NCBI GenBank assembly: GCA_021234155.1
Contig: JAJEKV010000024.1
Span: forward strand, 15,399,030 to 15,463,029
Source: Isoetes taiwanensis
Taxonomy: Eukaryota; Streptophyta; Lycopodiopsida; Isoetales; Isoetaceae
DNA length: 64,000 bases
Direction of reading: 5' to 3'
Position numbers and translations under genes: made by a program. The notes beneath the pieces are model-generated. The model made no database searches. It was not told the DNA's origin and worked only from the letters and a program-made list of their open reading frames with translations. Numbering within the stretch: position 1 is the first letter of the stretch; each line of letters opens with the position of its first letter. This document shows, in pieces, positions 23,309-35,606 of the stretch.

Positions 23309-25720
23309 ATGGCGGAGGCTCAATTCTTAGCGGTTTTCCTCATTGTGGCCCTCTTTCTGCTGATGCAATATTCATGGCGTTATGCGTCTCCCCCTCCGCC
23401 CCCGGTCAAGACGGTCAAGACTGCAGTAAGTCTGCCGGGGCTCATTAGTGGCACATTTCGAACCATGAAAATACTATTTTTCATCTCTATGGTTTGTAAG
23501 TATCATTCTATTATTGCAACCAATATCATTCATGGTTATCAAATGTTTCTCTCACAATTTCTTTTGATCTAGGTGTGCTCTTTTTCTCGGCGATGAATAG
23601 AGGTAATCGCAATCGTACGGAGAATGAGCAAGACGAAGGTAAGTATTTATATAGTTTTTATTATACGCTTTACCCTCTAATTAGGTATGTGAGTTTATGC
23701 ATGGAGTTTTAAATTTGTTGTGTAGAGGAAAGGGACGAGTTTAGAGAAAATAGGAGGAGGACTCCACGAGGTAGGGGCAATTGTGCTGATGTTCCTCCAA
23801 GACGCCAACCTCCACCTATCACAGCTTTTTATAAAAATAATAAATAAATGAATTGTTTTTTGCATGATATTTGTGCTTCTGCAGCTCCTCCGCCGCTCCC
23901 CGCCTTCCTCGCAAACATGTCTCCCGCCGAGAGACCAAATTGCAGCATATTTTGCCTCTTTGACACCAACGCCAGTTAGGCAGCCTCCCGCTCCTATTCC
24001 CCAACGACATAGTGTTGATTATCGGCCTCCACGTTCTCGCGAGAATATTGAGAACGCTAGACGTAGTATGAACTCCCGTTCTAGGCAAGAGACGGGAATA
24101 GATTTTTCTAATGCAAGGAACTTGGAGGAAGATTTCAACAGGTAAATATATATCCACTACGTACCAAACATTTCTTTGGTTGCAGCATGTTAAAGATGCT
24201 CATTCTCTCATTACTTCCCAGGTCAAGAAGTAGTGGAGCAACAGACTCACAACGTTCAAGATCGCGACGATCATCACAGGGTTCGGGATCCGAAGAACAT
24301 GGTCGCTCGCCTGACTTGGAGAGGGAAGGATCCCGACGACGTCCACGTGTCACTGAAGAAGAGCGTCCATTTCGCTTTGTTTTAGACACGTAAGTCTGCG
24401 GGTGATTTGGCCCCGAATATACCCGACTATCATATTAATAATAATTTTTTGATGTAAGTTATGTGAACATATTATTTAAGATATCAACCTTAAATATTAG
24501 TACTTTGTCATCTAAATTTGTTGTTTTGTTCATTCTCTTCACTTAGAATACATTGTAAAGTGCTCAAAAGGTTCTTAATCGGGACGAGATATGTATATTG
24601 ATTCGGTAGACATAAACACGCTTTTATATACCCACCATTTATGCTTCGGGGACGCTCTTCCTAAGAAGGATGATGAGGGAAGTGTCTTTTATACTACACT
24701 GAGGGACGCGGTCACAAATAATATCTCTCGTTTATGGCCTCCCCGCTTATAGGGGGGAGTGGCTCAGGCGCTTATGACCAACGCTGAAATAGAGAGCGTC
24801 AAAAATAAAATGAAACGAGTTTCCCGGAGATAGAAAAAGCAAAGGCGTTTAACCGGAAGAAGCTCACTTCGATGATGGGTGAGCTTATACGAAAAGGAGG
24901 TACATGACCTAGTCATAGTCTTGTTTTTATTATTTTGATATTGCGTTGATCTATCGATTTATGTCAAAGGCACCATGTGGTCAAGGAACCGGGGCGGACT
25001 GCGAAAAAGAAGGCGGCGATTGGTCAAAAGTCCCTAAACCACTTAATCTCCACAAGGAAGATATCAAGGTATTTCTTATTTTTTTGTCATTCGCTCACTT
25101 TACCTTGTGATAATGTTGTGTGCCTTGCAATCAGTTGCATTCGAACGCAAAGGATCCGTAAAGCAAACATAGAGCTCGGACCGACAAAGCAACTAAAAGC
25201 ACGCCAAAAGCCGCCTCATTTGGGCTCCGTGATCGAAAAAGGGTTTTTCCATAGATTCGTAAGAGCTATATTAGTTCACATTAATTTAATAAGAACTTTA
25301 AATGTCACTAGCTAATACTCGTTATATTGTCATAGGAACATCTATACCGGGTTTGCCCCTAACAAGCAAAGACGCATAAAGTAGCCACTTTAACGTGGAG
25401 TTATCTTTATCCAGATCAACAGTTATAATGACGAGGGAACTCTCCCACTTCGCGGGAATGCGGGGTGCGTTGTAGAAAATTATTATACTTCTATGAACTA
25501 CATTAACGCCATATTCTTTTGGTTTTTATAGGAAGCAGTGGCGGATATGAATGACGGTCTAGAGCATGACATGGGGCTCGGGGGCGGCGAGGGATCTGCA
25601 AACATTGCTGGAGAGCCATCCAATCGCAACCGTGCGGCTGACGGTTCGAGGCGTCCTCTAACTACGTACTCGGATGACTACTCCAATCGAATCCGAGAGA
25701 GATTAGCTCTAGGCTAAAAG
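23309..25720 (+). pseudogene. multi-exon remnant of an unidentified transposon gene
   Basis: The first ORF starts at ATG 23309, with a hydrophobic N-terminus (AQFLAVFLIVALFLLMQYSW) then PPPPP, and meets a donor (GCA|GTAAGT at 23425). Later exon-like pieces are Arg/Pro/Ser-rich: near 23594 (MNRGNRNRTENEQDE), 23729-23820, 23930-24145, 24220-24391 (SRSRRSSQGSGSEEHGRS) and 25570-25716. Splice junctions are visible (GAAG|GTAAGT at 23639; TTGTGTAG|AGG at 23728) but the pieces need frame changes to join. I recognise no catalytic domain. If the Helitron is removed this lies about 300 bases downstream of the kinase-like pseudogene. Confidence 0.35.
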
Positions 25721-25744
25721 GGTGGATACTCCTCTTAACGAGTC

Positions 25745-25935
25745 TTTTGTGATTATTTAAAAATATAAATACAATTCACTTTTGTGATTATTTAAAAATA
25801 TAAATATAAAAATAATTTTGTGACTATTAATAAATATGAATATAAAAACACTTTTGTGATTATTTAAAAATATTTTTATATTTATATTTTTTATATAAAT
25901 ATATATATATATATATATTTTTTTTTTTTTTACAC
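25745..25935. repeat. AT-rich tandem repeat with poly-T
   Basis: Three to four copies of a ~36-base unit around TTTTGTGATTATTTAAAAAT (starting near 25745, 25780 and 25850, with a diverged copy near 25815). These are followed by an (AT)n run and 14 T residues. Confidence 0.8.
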
Positions 25936-26002
25936 GTCGCGATGCGGCGTATCCACGGGGCTTTTTTGCCACGCGGGCTTTTCTATACGCTGATTTTCGA
26001 AT

Positions 26003-26220
26003 TTTCCACGTGTATATTCCACGTGTATATTCCACGTGTCACGTCGCATGCGACGTATACACGTGGCTTTTACGCACGTGTATATTCCATGTGTATATTC
26101 CACGTGTATATTCCACGTGTCTGTTCCACGTGTCACGTCGCATGCGACGTATACACGTGGCTTTTACGGCACGCGTGGATTTTGTTGATGTTCCACGTGT
26201 ATATTTCACGTGTCACGTGG
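26003..26220. repeat. CACGTG-rich tandem repeats with two palindromes
   Basis: Repeated TATTCCACGTG units form a 94-base higher-order unit, each including the 16-base palindrome ACGTCGCATGCGACGT (26041-26056 and 26135-26150) and TATACACGTGGCTTTTA. The palindrome also occurs at 14229, so this could be the right subterminal region of a composite element whose left end is near 14.2 kb. CACGTG is the plant G-box core. Confidence 0.75.
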
Positions 26221-26385
26221 CATGCGGCGCCCGCGGACGCCTCGGGTCACGCCTGCGCGGACGCCGCTAACGCCGCTAACGTCGCACGCGACGCCGTCGC
26301 ATGCGCGCGGTTCCAGCAACGACGTCTGCGCGACGCTGTCAGACGTCGCGCAGACGTCACTAAATCACCCTTTTCTTGTTGTGAT

Positions 26386-28552
26386 ATGCATCCAACCATG
26401 GATATCCATTTGCGTATAACTTCTTGCAATGTGCAAAATCCTGTGAGGAGGCAATATAATGCTCCAACTGTAAATGAGGTGGATGTCTTAATGCCTATCG
26501 ACGATAAGCCCGAAGATGGTCAGAGGGACATTATTATACACTCTAAGGATGGTGGCGTGAAGTTTATAGATGCATATCACTCAGCGTATGATCCATTGCA
26601 CTTTGTGCTACTTCTTCCCTATGGTACAGATGGATGGCATTTTAAAATACCTCATGGACGGAGAGGCAAAAAGGAAGTAACTATTATGGAGTACTATAGA
26701 TATCATCTGTTCACGCGTCGTGGGCATGCATCTCCCCGTCACATGGCTGGCCGATTGTTTCAAGAATACATTTGTGATATGTTTGCGAAGATGGAACAAG
26801 AAAGACTACAATTCGTGGTGTTGAATCAACACACCATTCGAAAAGGCATGTTATAGGGCATTATGGACTTTGAAGGAGACGATGCAAGTGCTATTGGCCG
26901 AAAAGTGGTGTTACCATCCTCACATGTGGGAGGTCCGAGATACATGACCCAACGATATCAGGATGCTATGTCTATTGTTCGCGAACATGGCAGGCCGGAC
27001 CTCTTTATAACCATGACTGCCAATGCAAATTGGGAAGAGATTATGAGGGAATTATTATATGGCCAATCGCCAAGTGATTGATCAGAGTTAGTGGCTAGAG
27101 TATTCCATATGAAGGTAAAGGAGCTGATAGATATGATAACTAATCATGGTATATTCGGTTGCGTAATTGCAAAAGTCTATGTCATTGAGTTCCAGAAGAG
27201 AGGCATGCCACATGTACATTTGTTGACTATGTTGGATCAGGAAGACAAGCCCTTCACAACCGAAGAGATTGATTAAATAATTTGTCTTTGAAATACCGCA
27301 CAAAAGATGTATATCCTGAATTGTATGAGGTAGTCACCCGTAATATGATGCATGGGCCATGTGGTATTGGATATCCGAATAGTCCGTGCATGCAAGATGG
27401 TAAGTGTACAAAACATTATCCACGTGCATTTTCAGATGAGACGACAGTTGTTGACGGATATCCGTTGTACCGAAGAAGGGATGATGGCCGAAAGGTGAAA
27501 AAATGGGAATTTATATTTAGATAACAGATGGGTTGTGCCATATAATCCATGGCTGAGATCGTATTTCAAGTGTCATATCAATGTTGAGGTATGTGCTGCC
27601 GTAAAGGCCGTTAAATATCTATACAAATATGTCTACAAGGGGCCGGATATGATCAATGTGAACTTAGAAGCAGCGAGTGATGGTGCATCTACTAGTAGCA
27701 GACCCACCATAAACCATGATGAGGTTGAGCAATACTTGAATGCACGCTATTTCTCAGCTTCTGAGGCATCATATGAAATACAACAACAGTTTTCTCATGT
27801 CACTAGATTGGCTGTGCATCTCCCACTGCAACAAGATATATACTATCGAGAAGGTATGAGCATGGACAGTATAAGAAGCGAGAATAACGGAACAACGTTG
27901 ACAGCTTTTTTTGAGAAGAATGCATCTGAAGGTAGAGAGGCTACACAATTGCTCTACCATGATTTTCCTAAAAAATTTACCTATGATAAACCCAGTCGAA
28001 AATGGAAGGTCAGAGAGAATACCCAGAAGTTTTCCACTATTGGACGCATGTACTTTGTTAATCCTTCAGAAGGAGAGCGATACTATTTACTCCTCGCTGA
28101 CGCCACGATGTGCAATTAGTTTTGAAGATTTACGCTCTTTTGACGGGGAGTTGTGTGCAATATATAAAGAAGCTTGCATTCGTCGTGGATTGCTCCGAGA
28201 TGACACAGAATAGCTTGAGTCTCTACAAGAAGCAGCAGCATGGGGCATGCCACCACAATTGCGGCACATGTTCGCCATGATCCTTATAAATTGTGAACCA
28301 TCGAATCCACTATAACTGTGGGAAGAAGTCAAGCTTTCGATGATCGATGACTTCTTGCATGAGGCACGAAGGGTTGCAGAAGATCAAAGTGTAAATATGT
28401 GTGATCAATTATTTGATACGGTGCTTCTAAACATTGAAGATTATATGAACTCTGTCGAACGATCCTTAAGGGAGTTTGATTTCATTTTTTCTGAGCGTGC
28501 AATAGATCCATATATGATCGCATCGATCCGAGACATCGGATCGCCATTCTAG
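26386..28552 (+). pseudogene. Helitron Rep (HUH) region of a RepHel transposase, decayed
   Basis: Starts at ATG 26386 with the Helitron_like_N domain (GRDIIIH-like RDIIIHSKDGG, then YDPLHFVLLLPYG). It continues with GGPRYMTQRYQDAM and PDLFITMTAN near 26940-27030. The HUH metal site is at 27211-27219 (GMPHVHLL), and the Y-motif region near 27735 reads EQYLNARYFSASEA. Stops are visible at 26854 (TAG) and 27079 (TGA), with frameshifts near 27270, 27505 and 28110 and further stops at 28211 and 28312. The family nicks and joins DNA for rolling-circle transposition. This copy cannot be functional. Confidence 0.88.
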
Positions 28553-29562
28553 AATGGGACGAGCATGCATGTCATGCATGCATGCGGGCGGCGCATGCCC
28601 GTTTTTGGTTGGGAGTTCGCTATTTCAGGCGCGTTTATGCATCCACGTCTCATCGGCGCTTCCTCTTCTCTCAGCAGTACCTTATTCTCTTTGAATTGTT
28701 TCCAGGCAGGGGAGGGGCTTTTTCCTGCCTAGTTTAGCCAATTTGGCGGATCTTTCTTGCTATCCTTTACCGGCCTTTGGCCTCGTCCTGTGACCTTCGT
28801 CCTCGATCCTAGTTTGTAAGGAAGTTTTCTGGTAGTCGGGCGGTTTGTTGGTTTCTTGCGAGTCCCATTCTAGAATCGCATCGATCCGAGATATCGGATC
28901 GCCATTCTAGAATGGGACGAGCATGCATGTCATGCATGCATGCGGGCGGCGCATGCCCATTTTTGGTTGGGAGTTCGCTATTTCAGGCGCGTTTCTGCAT
29001 CCACGTCTCATCGGCGTTTCCTCTTCTCTCAGCAGTACCTTATTCTCTTTGAACCCACCCTCCCCCCCCTTCTTTGTTTATTATATTTTGTACAAGTTCT
29101 GTTTATCATGTTTTTCCACCCGCTGGGTGATGCTTTTTTTTTCCACCCACTGGGTGATGCTATTCTCTGGTATGTTTCACGTTGTTGTGTTAATGATGTG
29201 CAGGTACAGGTTGGCGAGCGGCATCCGTTTCGACTTCTCCATGCGGGGGTTTTTGGGAGCGATTCTATGCCTTACGTTTGTCTAAGCCCCTTGCCGAAGG
29301 CTTATCACTAGGGTTTTTCCTCGAAAACCCGAAAGGGCGGGGTTTTTTAATCCCGGTGATAAGCTTTCAGCAGGTACATCAGCCACTCATCTATTAGCAT
29401 TGTATTTGTTTTGGGGTCCAAATGATATAATTGGATTTTCCCTTTATTTTTCGTGGGTAGTTCGCATGTGTGCAGCTACCCACTGTCCACCATTGTAGAA
29501 AATCTGCTGAGATGAATGAGAAGCCTATCTATGGGCGGTTTGTCGGTTTCTTGCGAGTCCCA
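28519..29562. repeat. insertion with two ~178-base direct repeats inside the Helitron transposase
   Basis: 28519-28697 and 28874-29051 are near-identical (ATCGCATCGATCCGAGA, then CCATTCTAGAATGGGACG, then GGGAGTTCGCTATTTCAGG). The segment includes palindromes (CGATCCGA-N4-TCGGATCG; ATTCTAGAAT). A third, inverted-sense GAGTCCCATTCTAGAAT closes it near 29550. Between are CT-rich DNA, a duplicated CCACCCACTGGGTGATGCT and a CCCGAAAGGGCGGGGTTTTT hairpin typical of plant LINE tails. It separates the Rep and helicase parts. Its type is undetermined. Confidence 0.6.
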
Positions 29563-29569
29563 TTCTAGA

Positions 29570-30407
29570 ATATTTCAGGATGAGGTGTTTCAAGAAGATA
29601 TGTTAGAGGTGCAAGAAGATGTGGACCACTTATATCACGACTAGCGTATTATCTTCGACCGCGTGATCGATGAGCACGTGATGTTAAAAAAAGGACGGGT
29701 GTTTTTCATTCAGGGTGCAGACGGCTCGGGAAAGAGTTTTCTTTTTAACACCATGTTATCTTATGTTCGTGCCAAAGGTATCATTGCACTGGCAGTTGCG
29801 TCTTCAGGAATTGCATCCACTTTTTTGAAGGGTGGGCGCACTGCACATTCAAGGTTCAAGATACCGATAAACATAGATGAGACGTCAACTTGTAATATTC
29901 CAAAGCAGTCGGAGCTGGCAAAATTGATAAGAGCGACTCGCATGATTATATGGATGAGGCCCCAATGATGCATCAATATGTTTATGAAGCACTGGTGACG
30001 TGATGTCATGTGACAAATTGTTTGGGGGACTCATTGTTGTTCTGGGAGGAGATTTTTGCCAGCTTCCACCTGTGGTTCCACGAGGAAATCGCCCCCAAAT
30101 TCTGCATGCTTCCTTGAAATGCTCTTACATATGGGATCATGTCGAGGAACATAAGTTGAACGTAAATATACGAGTAATGAACAGTGTGGGAAGAGACGCG
30201 AAAGAGCAAAAGGCATTTGCAGAGTATCTTTTACGAGTTGGAGATGGACTTGAGACCACGTTTCCCAATATTGGATCGGACGTGATACGTCTTCCAGAAG
30301 AGATTTGTGTGAAGTCGCAAGACTTAAATGACTTGCTAGCCGTGACATTCCCTGATGTTTTAACGAATTATGGAAGTGTGTCCTATTGGGTGCAAAGGGG
30401 TGTACTT
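29570..30407 (+). pseudogene. Helitron Pif1-type helicase, N-terminal part
   Basis: Walker A is at 29714-29737 (GADGSGKS). It is followed by SGIASTFLKGGRTAHSRFKI and, after a frameshift near 29945, DEAPMMH (Walker B). Then FGGLIVVLGGDFCQLPPVVP starts near 30021, and FAEYLLRVGDG lies near 30216. The frame is cut at the TIR-element insertion (30408) in a conserved stretch and resumes at 42122. Stops and shifts show it was already decayed, or decayed afterwards. Confidence 0.88.
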
Positions 30408-30446
30408 CATAGTTACAAAATACGGATACGGAATATAATACGGCGT

Positions 30447-30449
<3 letters not shown>

Positions 30450-30479
<30 letters not shown>
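30450..30479 (+). repeat. poly-A tract in the left end of the TIR element
   Basis: Thirty A residues interrupt the ATACGG-rich left subterminal region. Confidence 0.9.
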
Positions 30480-30482
<3 letters not shown>

Positions 30483-30869
30483 AATACGAAATACGGATAC
30501 AGAAAATACGGCAAAGTACTCAAAACGAACAGAACTGTGCCTCTAAGAATGAACAACATATTTTATACGTGAGATTCCAAATATATTATAGATTAGGCTT
30601 TAAAACATATAGAAATGTTCAAATAAAACACAAGTTTAAGTTATATGAAAATATCATAGTAGTTTTTAGAACACATAAAGAAAACACAAGTCTATTTTCC
30701 TCAAATTATAACTGATCACGTTAATAATGTCGAAGATTTTATTTTGGCACAACTATTGATATCATTGATGCCATGATAGAAGGAAAAAATCAATGCCATT
30801 ACAAAATAATTCTAGAACCTATGTTAACTCTATCATAAGAACAGTTCACTTCATTGTTTCCACATCCCA

Positions 30870-31342
30870 CTAATTAAACATTTGAAGTTTAATGCGTTTA
30901 AAAGCAACTTCCTGGTTTCCACTTGTTTCATCATATTCCCTTTTCTTCTCTGGCCTTTCATCATGCTTGCTTTCCTGCTTCTCAGGCTTTACTTCCTTAG
31001 TTGAATGACCAAGATGGCCATGTGATTTGCTTTTTACACGGCATTCTCCTTTAACCCGCCAAAGCTTCACCTTATTTATGTATGCACAGATATCTCTTTT
31101 GCTGTGTAGGTTACTCTTTACATTAGTTGACCTTTTTAACTTCAAAGATTCTGAGTGTTTGATCACCCAGGGATGAGATAAAATCTGCTCACAGGATACC
31201 CTCTTTTCTGGTTTAACTTGCATCATTGCCAAAACAAGATGCTTTGCCTCCTCTGATACAACACCAGCAGGCCAATCTAAATGTGTAACAGGTAAATCCT
31301 CACCATTGCTAAGTCTTTTCTCAACTTCTTCATTATCCAACT
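30870..31342 (-). pseudogene. captured C-terminal exon of a CAMK-like Ser/Thr kinase
   Basis: The minus strand opens at an intron acceptor (TTTTTCAG|AG, 31342). It reads NGEDLPVTHLDWPAG, then SEEAKHLVLAMMQVKPEKR and SCEQILSHPWVIKH, the conserved end of a protein kinase C-lobe including the invariant Arg of subdomain XI. A basic tail of about 75 residues follows to a stop at 30870. The N-lobe and catalytic loop are absent. It is enclosed by the TIRs, so it looks captured. The ORF at 31448-31660 may be a second captured piece (APKDDMLLKLLRTEIDGILD). Confidence 0.65.
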
Positions 31343-31834
31343 CTGAAAAAGGCAAGTATACCAGTAAGGGCTTCATATAAGATCACAAAAGACAAAATAA
31401 GGGAATAGGAATGATAAAAGAGAACTGAAAAATTAAACACACCTGATTCAAATGCAGTAATGCGAGTTACACATCTTCTCCTCATCGGAACTATCAAGAA
31501 TGCCATCAATCTCAGTTCTGAGTAACTTGAGTAACATGTCATCTTTTGGAGCCATAGACAGATGTCTGATATTTGGAAAAATCAACGAATCCGGCATAAG
31601 CTTTATAGTAGACTGAGTAAGAAAACATCTGAATGCTGTGTGGCATCTAACGGAATACATGTCCGCTGCATGAGTCGGAAAGCCATCGCCCGCCTAAGCC
31701 CTAGTTACACAAATCCGACCTCACTCACAAATCCGACCACTACTCTATCTGACGCCGCAATCGCTCCATGCCATGATTCTTAGGTCTGTATTTAGCAGGG
31801 GATGAATGAAGAACACGAACACTGTTCTATATAT

Positions 31835-32375
31835 TGTTAGAATCAGAGCTTGGGGTTTGAACCCAAGTATGCCAAGACTCTGTCTCCTTCAAACCCACCT
31901 GCTCCTAAAGCTGCATACACACACCTGTATCTACACTCAGCTCATCCTTTTCCATATCCATCATTCTTTTATTTATATTCTTATTAAGGATATATCCACT
32001 TGTCAAATCGTGCATGCCCTTCATATAGAAAGTTTTTCAACTTGCCTAAATAATAGGATGCCCCCGCTTTGTCCTTATCTTCCAAATTGCCGTTGACTTT
32101 GACCGCTGACCCGAGCCAACCCAAAACCCTAAGTGGCGGGGGGGTGTCTGTGGTGTTTCTAGCGAGCCCAAAGAACATCCGGGTAGGGTGTGCCCGCCAC
32201 CTTTGACTTTGACTTTGACTTTGACTTTGACCTCATCGCCATGCTTCTCATAGGTCTCCCCATTCAACTCGCATAGCTTTGAATAACATGACACCATTTA
32301 ACAACTCTAATCTACTGCCACTGCTTCTCATAGATTAGAATATCACATGACACATAATTTTGTCATTTCCAACAT
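31835..32375 (-). repeat. 3' LTR of the copia element
   Basis: 541 bases. It aligns along its length with 36728-36867 plus 41547-41940 (534 bases). It carries five tandem TTTGAC words (32202-32231) and a few more TTGAC cores near 32090-32100. Confidence 0.93.
32202..32231 (+). promoter_or_regulatory. five tandem W-box-like TTTGAC units in the 3' LTR
   Basis: (TTTGAC)5 contains five TTGAC cores, the WRKY binding core. The same run is conserved in the 5' LTR at 41768-41797. W-boxes commonly give stress or defence induction; that this LTR responds so is inferred. Confidence 0.6.
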
Positions 32376-32385
32376 TCCCCCTTCA
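32376..32385 (-). other. polypurine tract
   Basis: GAAGGGGGAA on the element strand directly before the 3' LTR; this is the plus-strand primer of reverse transcription. Confidence 0.85.
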
Positions 32386-32402
32386 TGTGATATTCCCTGT
32401 CA

Positions 32403-33295
32403 TCACATTGTAACAATTTCCTTATTTCCTGAATCGGATAAAGGTAGAGCCTTTGTAAGAATATCTCGCTCTTTGATCACCAGACTAACATAGGTCAAAT
32501 GCACTTGATTCCTTTTGACCATATCTCTGATAAAATGAACTTCCATTTCAATGTGTTTTGACCTTTCGTGCAAAACTGGATTTTTTGTCATGGCAATACA
32601 ACTAGTATTATCACAATAAATGATTGTTGGTCCTCTTTGAGCAAATCCAAATTCTGCCATAAGCCTTCTTTCCCAAATAAGTTCCTTAGTCAATGTGGTC
32701 ATGAAGTTGTACTCGCCTTCAAGACTGATAAAGCAATGTTTGCTTTGCTTCTTGCACTTCCAAGCAACCGGGCTCCACCTAATAAAACAATATACCCTCG
32801 AAGTTGATTTTCGCTTATCTAAATCTCCTCCCCAATCAACATCACAATAAGCCTGCAATTGCAAGTTGGTTTCATTAAATACTATACCAAAATGCATTGT
32901 ACCTTTCAAGTATTTGAGAATCCTTTTTGCTGCATTCCAGTGTCCTTTACCAGCCTTGTCATTATACCTACTGAGAATATTAACTGCAAATGCAATGTCA
33001 GGCCTAGTACAATTGGCTACATAGGACAAACAACCAATCAAACTTCTGTAAGGTATTTTCTCCATTTGTTTGCTTTCTGTTTTACGTCTTTGGACTCATA
33101 TCTGCAAATTCTATGACCAGGAACCATAGGAGTATTTGCCATATTGCAATCTTCCATATGAAATTTCTTCAACATGTTTTGAATATGCCCTTGTTGACTC
33201 AAAGCTAGTATCCGTTGACTTCTATTCCTGTATACATCAATTCCCAGAAATCTTTTGAGTTCTCCAAGGTCACTCATTTGAAATCTCTTTTTCAA
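32403..33295 (-). pseudogene. copia RNase H and C-terminal RT region
   Basis: Two overlapping frames. 33295-33038 reads FQMSDLGELKRFLGIDVYRN, the end of the copia RT. 33065-32403 reads PYRSLIGCLSYVANCTRPDI, later YCDVDWGGD, then LHERSKHIEMEVHFIRD, the copia RNase H. A frame change separates them near 33060. Confidence 0.9.
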
Positions 33296-33344
33296 AATAT
33301 ATTTTGCAATGGTTTAGTAGTCTCCGCTTCCATTAGCTACCATA

Positions 33345-33740
33345 ATGTTGTCATCAACATACGAGCAATAATGCACCGGTCATTTCCCATTTTAAATCAG
33401 AAATATTCCCATCATAATTGAGCTTTTCAAAACCTTGTTCCAACAAATATCCATCCATACACTTATACCATTCTCTCGGGAGATTGCTTAAGGCCATACA
33501 ATCGCTCTATTTAACCTCCACACTTTACCTTTTTTTCTTCTTCAAATCCGTGTGTTTCAGATATATTTCCTCTTCCAATTTAGCATTCGAAATGTCAGTA
33601 CTTACATCCATATGATGTATTTCATAATCACGTGCATTTGCAATAGCCAATAGCATTCTTAAGTCGTTTATCTTCACAAGTGGTGAGAATGTTTCATCAA
33701 AATCTTCCCCTTTCTTACCTCGTGGTGAACCCTTGAGCAA
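33345..33740 (-). pseudogene. copia reverse transcriptase core
   Basis: 33740-33525 reads FDETFSPLVKINDLRMLLAI, then HHMDVSTDISNAKLEEEIYL. The catalytic YVDD is at 33350-33361. Frameshifts occur between 33400 and 33530. Confidence 0.9.
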
Positions 33741-34818
33741 CCAAATCGGCTTTGAATTTTTTGTTCTTTTATCAACACCCTTTCACTTTCGATATATCCA
33801 CTTACTTCCAACTATATTCTTATTCAATGGCATATCTACTACGGTATAAGTGTTTGTTCTCTTAAAAGCACTCATTTCTTCTTCCATGGCACTTAACCAG
33901 TTTTTTTCCATGAGAATCATGCACCGCTTCATCATAATTTTGAGGTATTTTATCATTTTCTAATATCAAAATGTCAAATATCAGATTAATTTCTCCCCAC
34001 AACAGATCCGAAGTCTTTTGCTTCTTCCATTTCATTTCTCCCATGTGATTCTAAAACATGTTTAGCTTCCTCTGCCAAAAATCGAGCTTCAGTTAGGTCT
34101 TGGCTTTCTCTTGGGTTTAATACCATGATCAACTTCTAACTCTTGATGTTCAATACCGGGTTCCATTTCGGACTCAACAACTTCCTCTCCGAATTAATTT
34201 CGACTCATTGTCGAATCACTTAAATCTGCTGCTCAAGTTTTTTTCAGTTTATCTTCTTCTTTATTTATTTCTTGTTGTATTTCTGAAATAACATCTTTCC
34301 TTTTATTGTCACATGGAGTTTCGAAGTTTACCATGGGAATCCTTCTATAAAACTCATTCTCATTAAAAATAACATCCCCGCTAACTATGATTTTTCTCCT
34401 TGTTTGGATCATATAGTCTCAATGCTTTTGAGCTTGAATCATATCCTACAAGATATGTTATATATGCCCTATCATCCAATTTCTTTCTTAATTCTTCAGA
34501 ACATGAACAAAACATAAACATCCATATGCTTTAAATCATTCATAAGATGGAAGCTTACGCACTAAAAAGCATTTCGAATGGCACCTTTAATGCTTGTAGA
34601 AGGTAACAAATTTTGAATATAGACTGCTGCCTTCACGCCTTCATCCCACGTAAAAATTTGGTAGGCCGAGTATTTTTTAGCATGGATCTCACAAAGATCT
34701 AGTAAGGTCCTGTTCTTTCTTTCAAATTTACTCCATTTTGTTGTGGTGAGTATCTACAAGTTAGTTGCCTCTTGATTCCTCTGCATGCACAAAAAAACTT
34801 AAATTCATCGATATATAC

Positions 34819-35200
34819 TCACCACCCCGCCTGCGATCTTATACACTTAATTTTCCTTCCAGCTTCTAGCCTCGGCCAGCAAAGAAATAATTTCAAGGCC
34901 TCACTTGCTTGATCTTTTGTTTTCAAAATATAACTTTTTGTCCTTCTACTAAAATCGTCTATGAAGGTCATGAAATACTTATGTCCACTTAAACTGGTAA
35001 CATTTATAGGACCACATAGATCCGTGTGTACCAAATCCAAAATTCCCTTTGCTCTTTTATTTGACCTTTTGAATGGTAATCTTGGTTGTTTTTTTCCAAG
35101 TCGGCATGACCACCACATAAAAGTTTTCCTTCTTCTTCTACTTTTGCGGATATTATACCCTTGTTTTTAGAGCTTCAATTATCAAGCAGATTCACATGAC
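34819..35200 (-). pseudogene. copia integrase fragment
   Basis: The frame reads GKKQPRLPFKRSNKR, then DLVHTDLCGPINV with the first catalytic Asp, then FMTFIDDFSRR. The downstream catalytic core is broken near 34830. Confidence 0.88.
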
Positions 35201-35580
35201 ATAGCCTTTGTTATGCCAAAGTTTTATATCCGGATATTCTACCGCATTAACTTCATGAAGATGATCAATATTAAAACCAAACAAGTTTCCAACTCGCTTT
35301 GCCAATGAACTTTAATTCATCATTCAGAAATACTTTACATTGGATTTGTTCAAATAAAACTTTGTATCCCATATCCACTAACCGAGACACGATATGAGAT
35401 TTCTTACAAGACTAGGTACACACAAAACCTCTTTTCAAAGATAACAGTTTTTCCATTCAAATCAAACAACTCCAAAACTCCGTAGTCTTCTATTTTTTCA
35501 GGCCTCCATCACCAAGTTGAACATGGCCTTCTTTCTTTTCCACATTTTTTAACATGTGCATATCACACATTACACTTTTC

Positions 35581-35606
35581 TCTGCTCCTGAATCTATAAC
35601 CACAAA
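35581..35606 (-). other. copia aspartic protease active site
   Basis: The minus strand reads KFVVIDSGAEKSVM around 35575-35610. DSGA is the retroviral-type protease motif. Confidence 0.75.
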
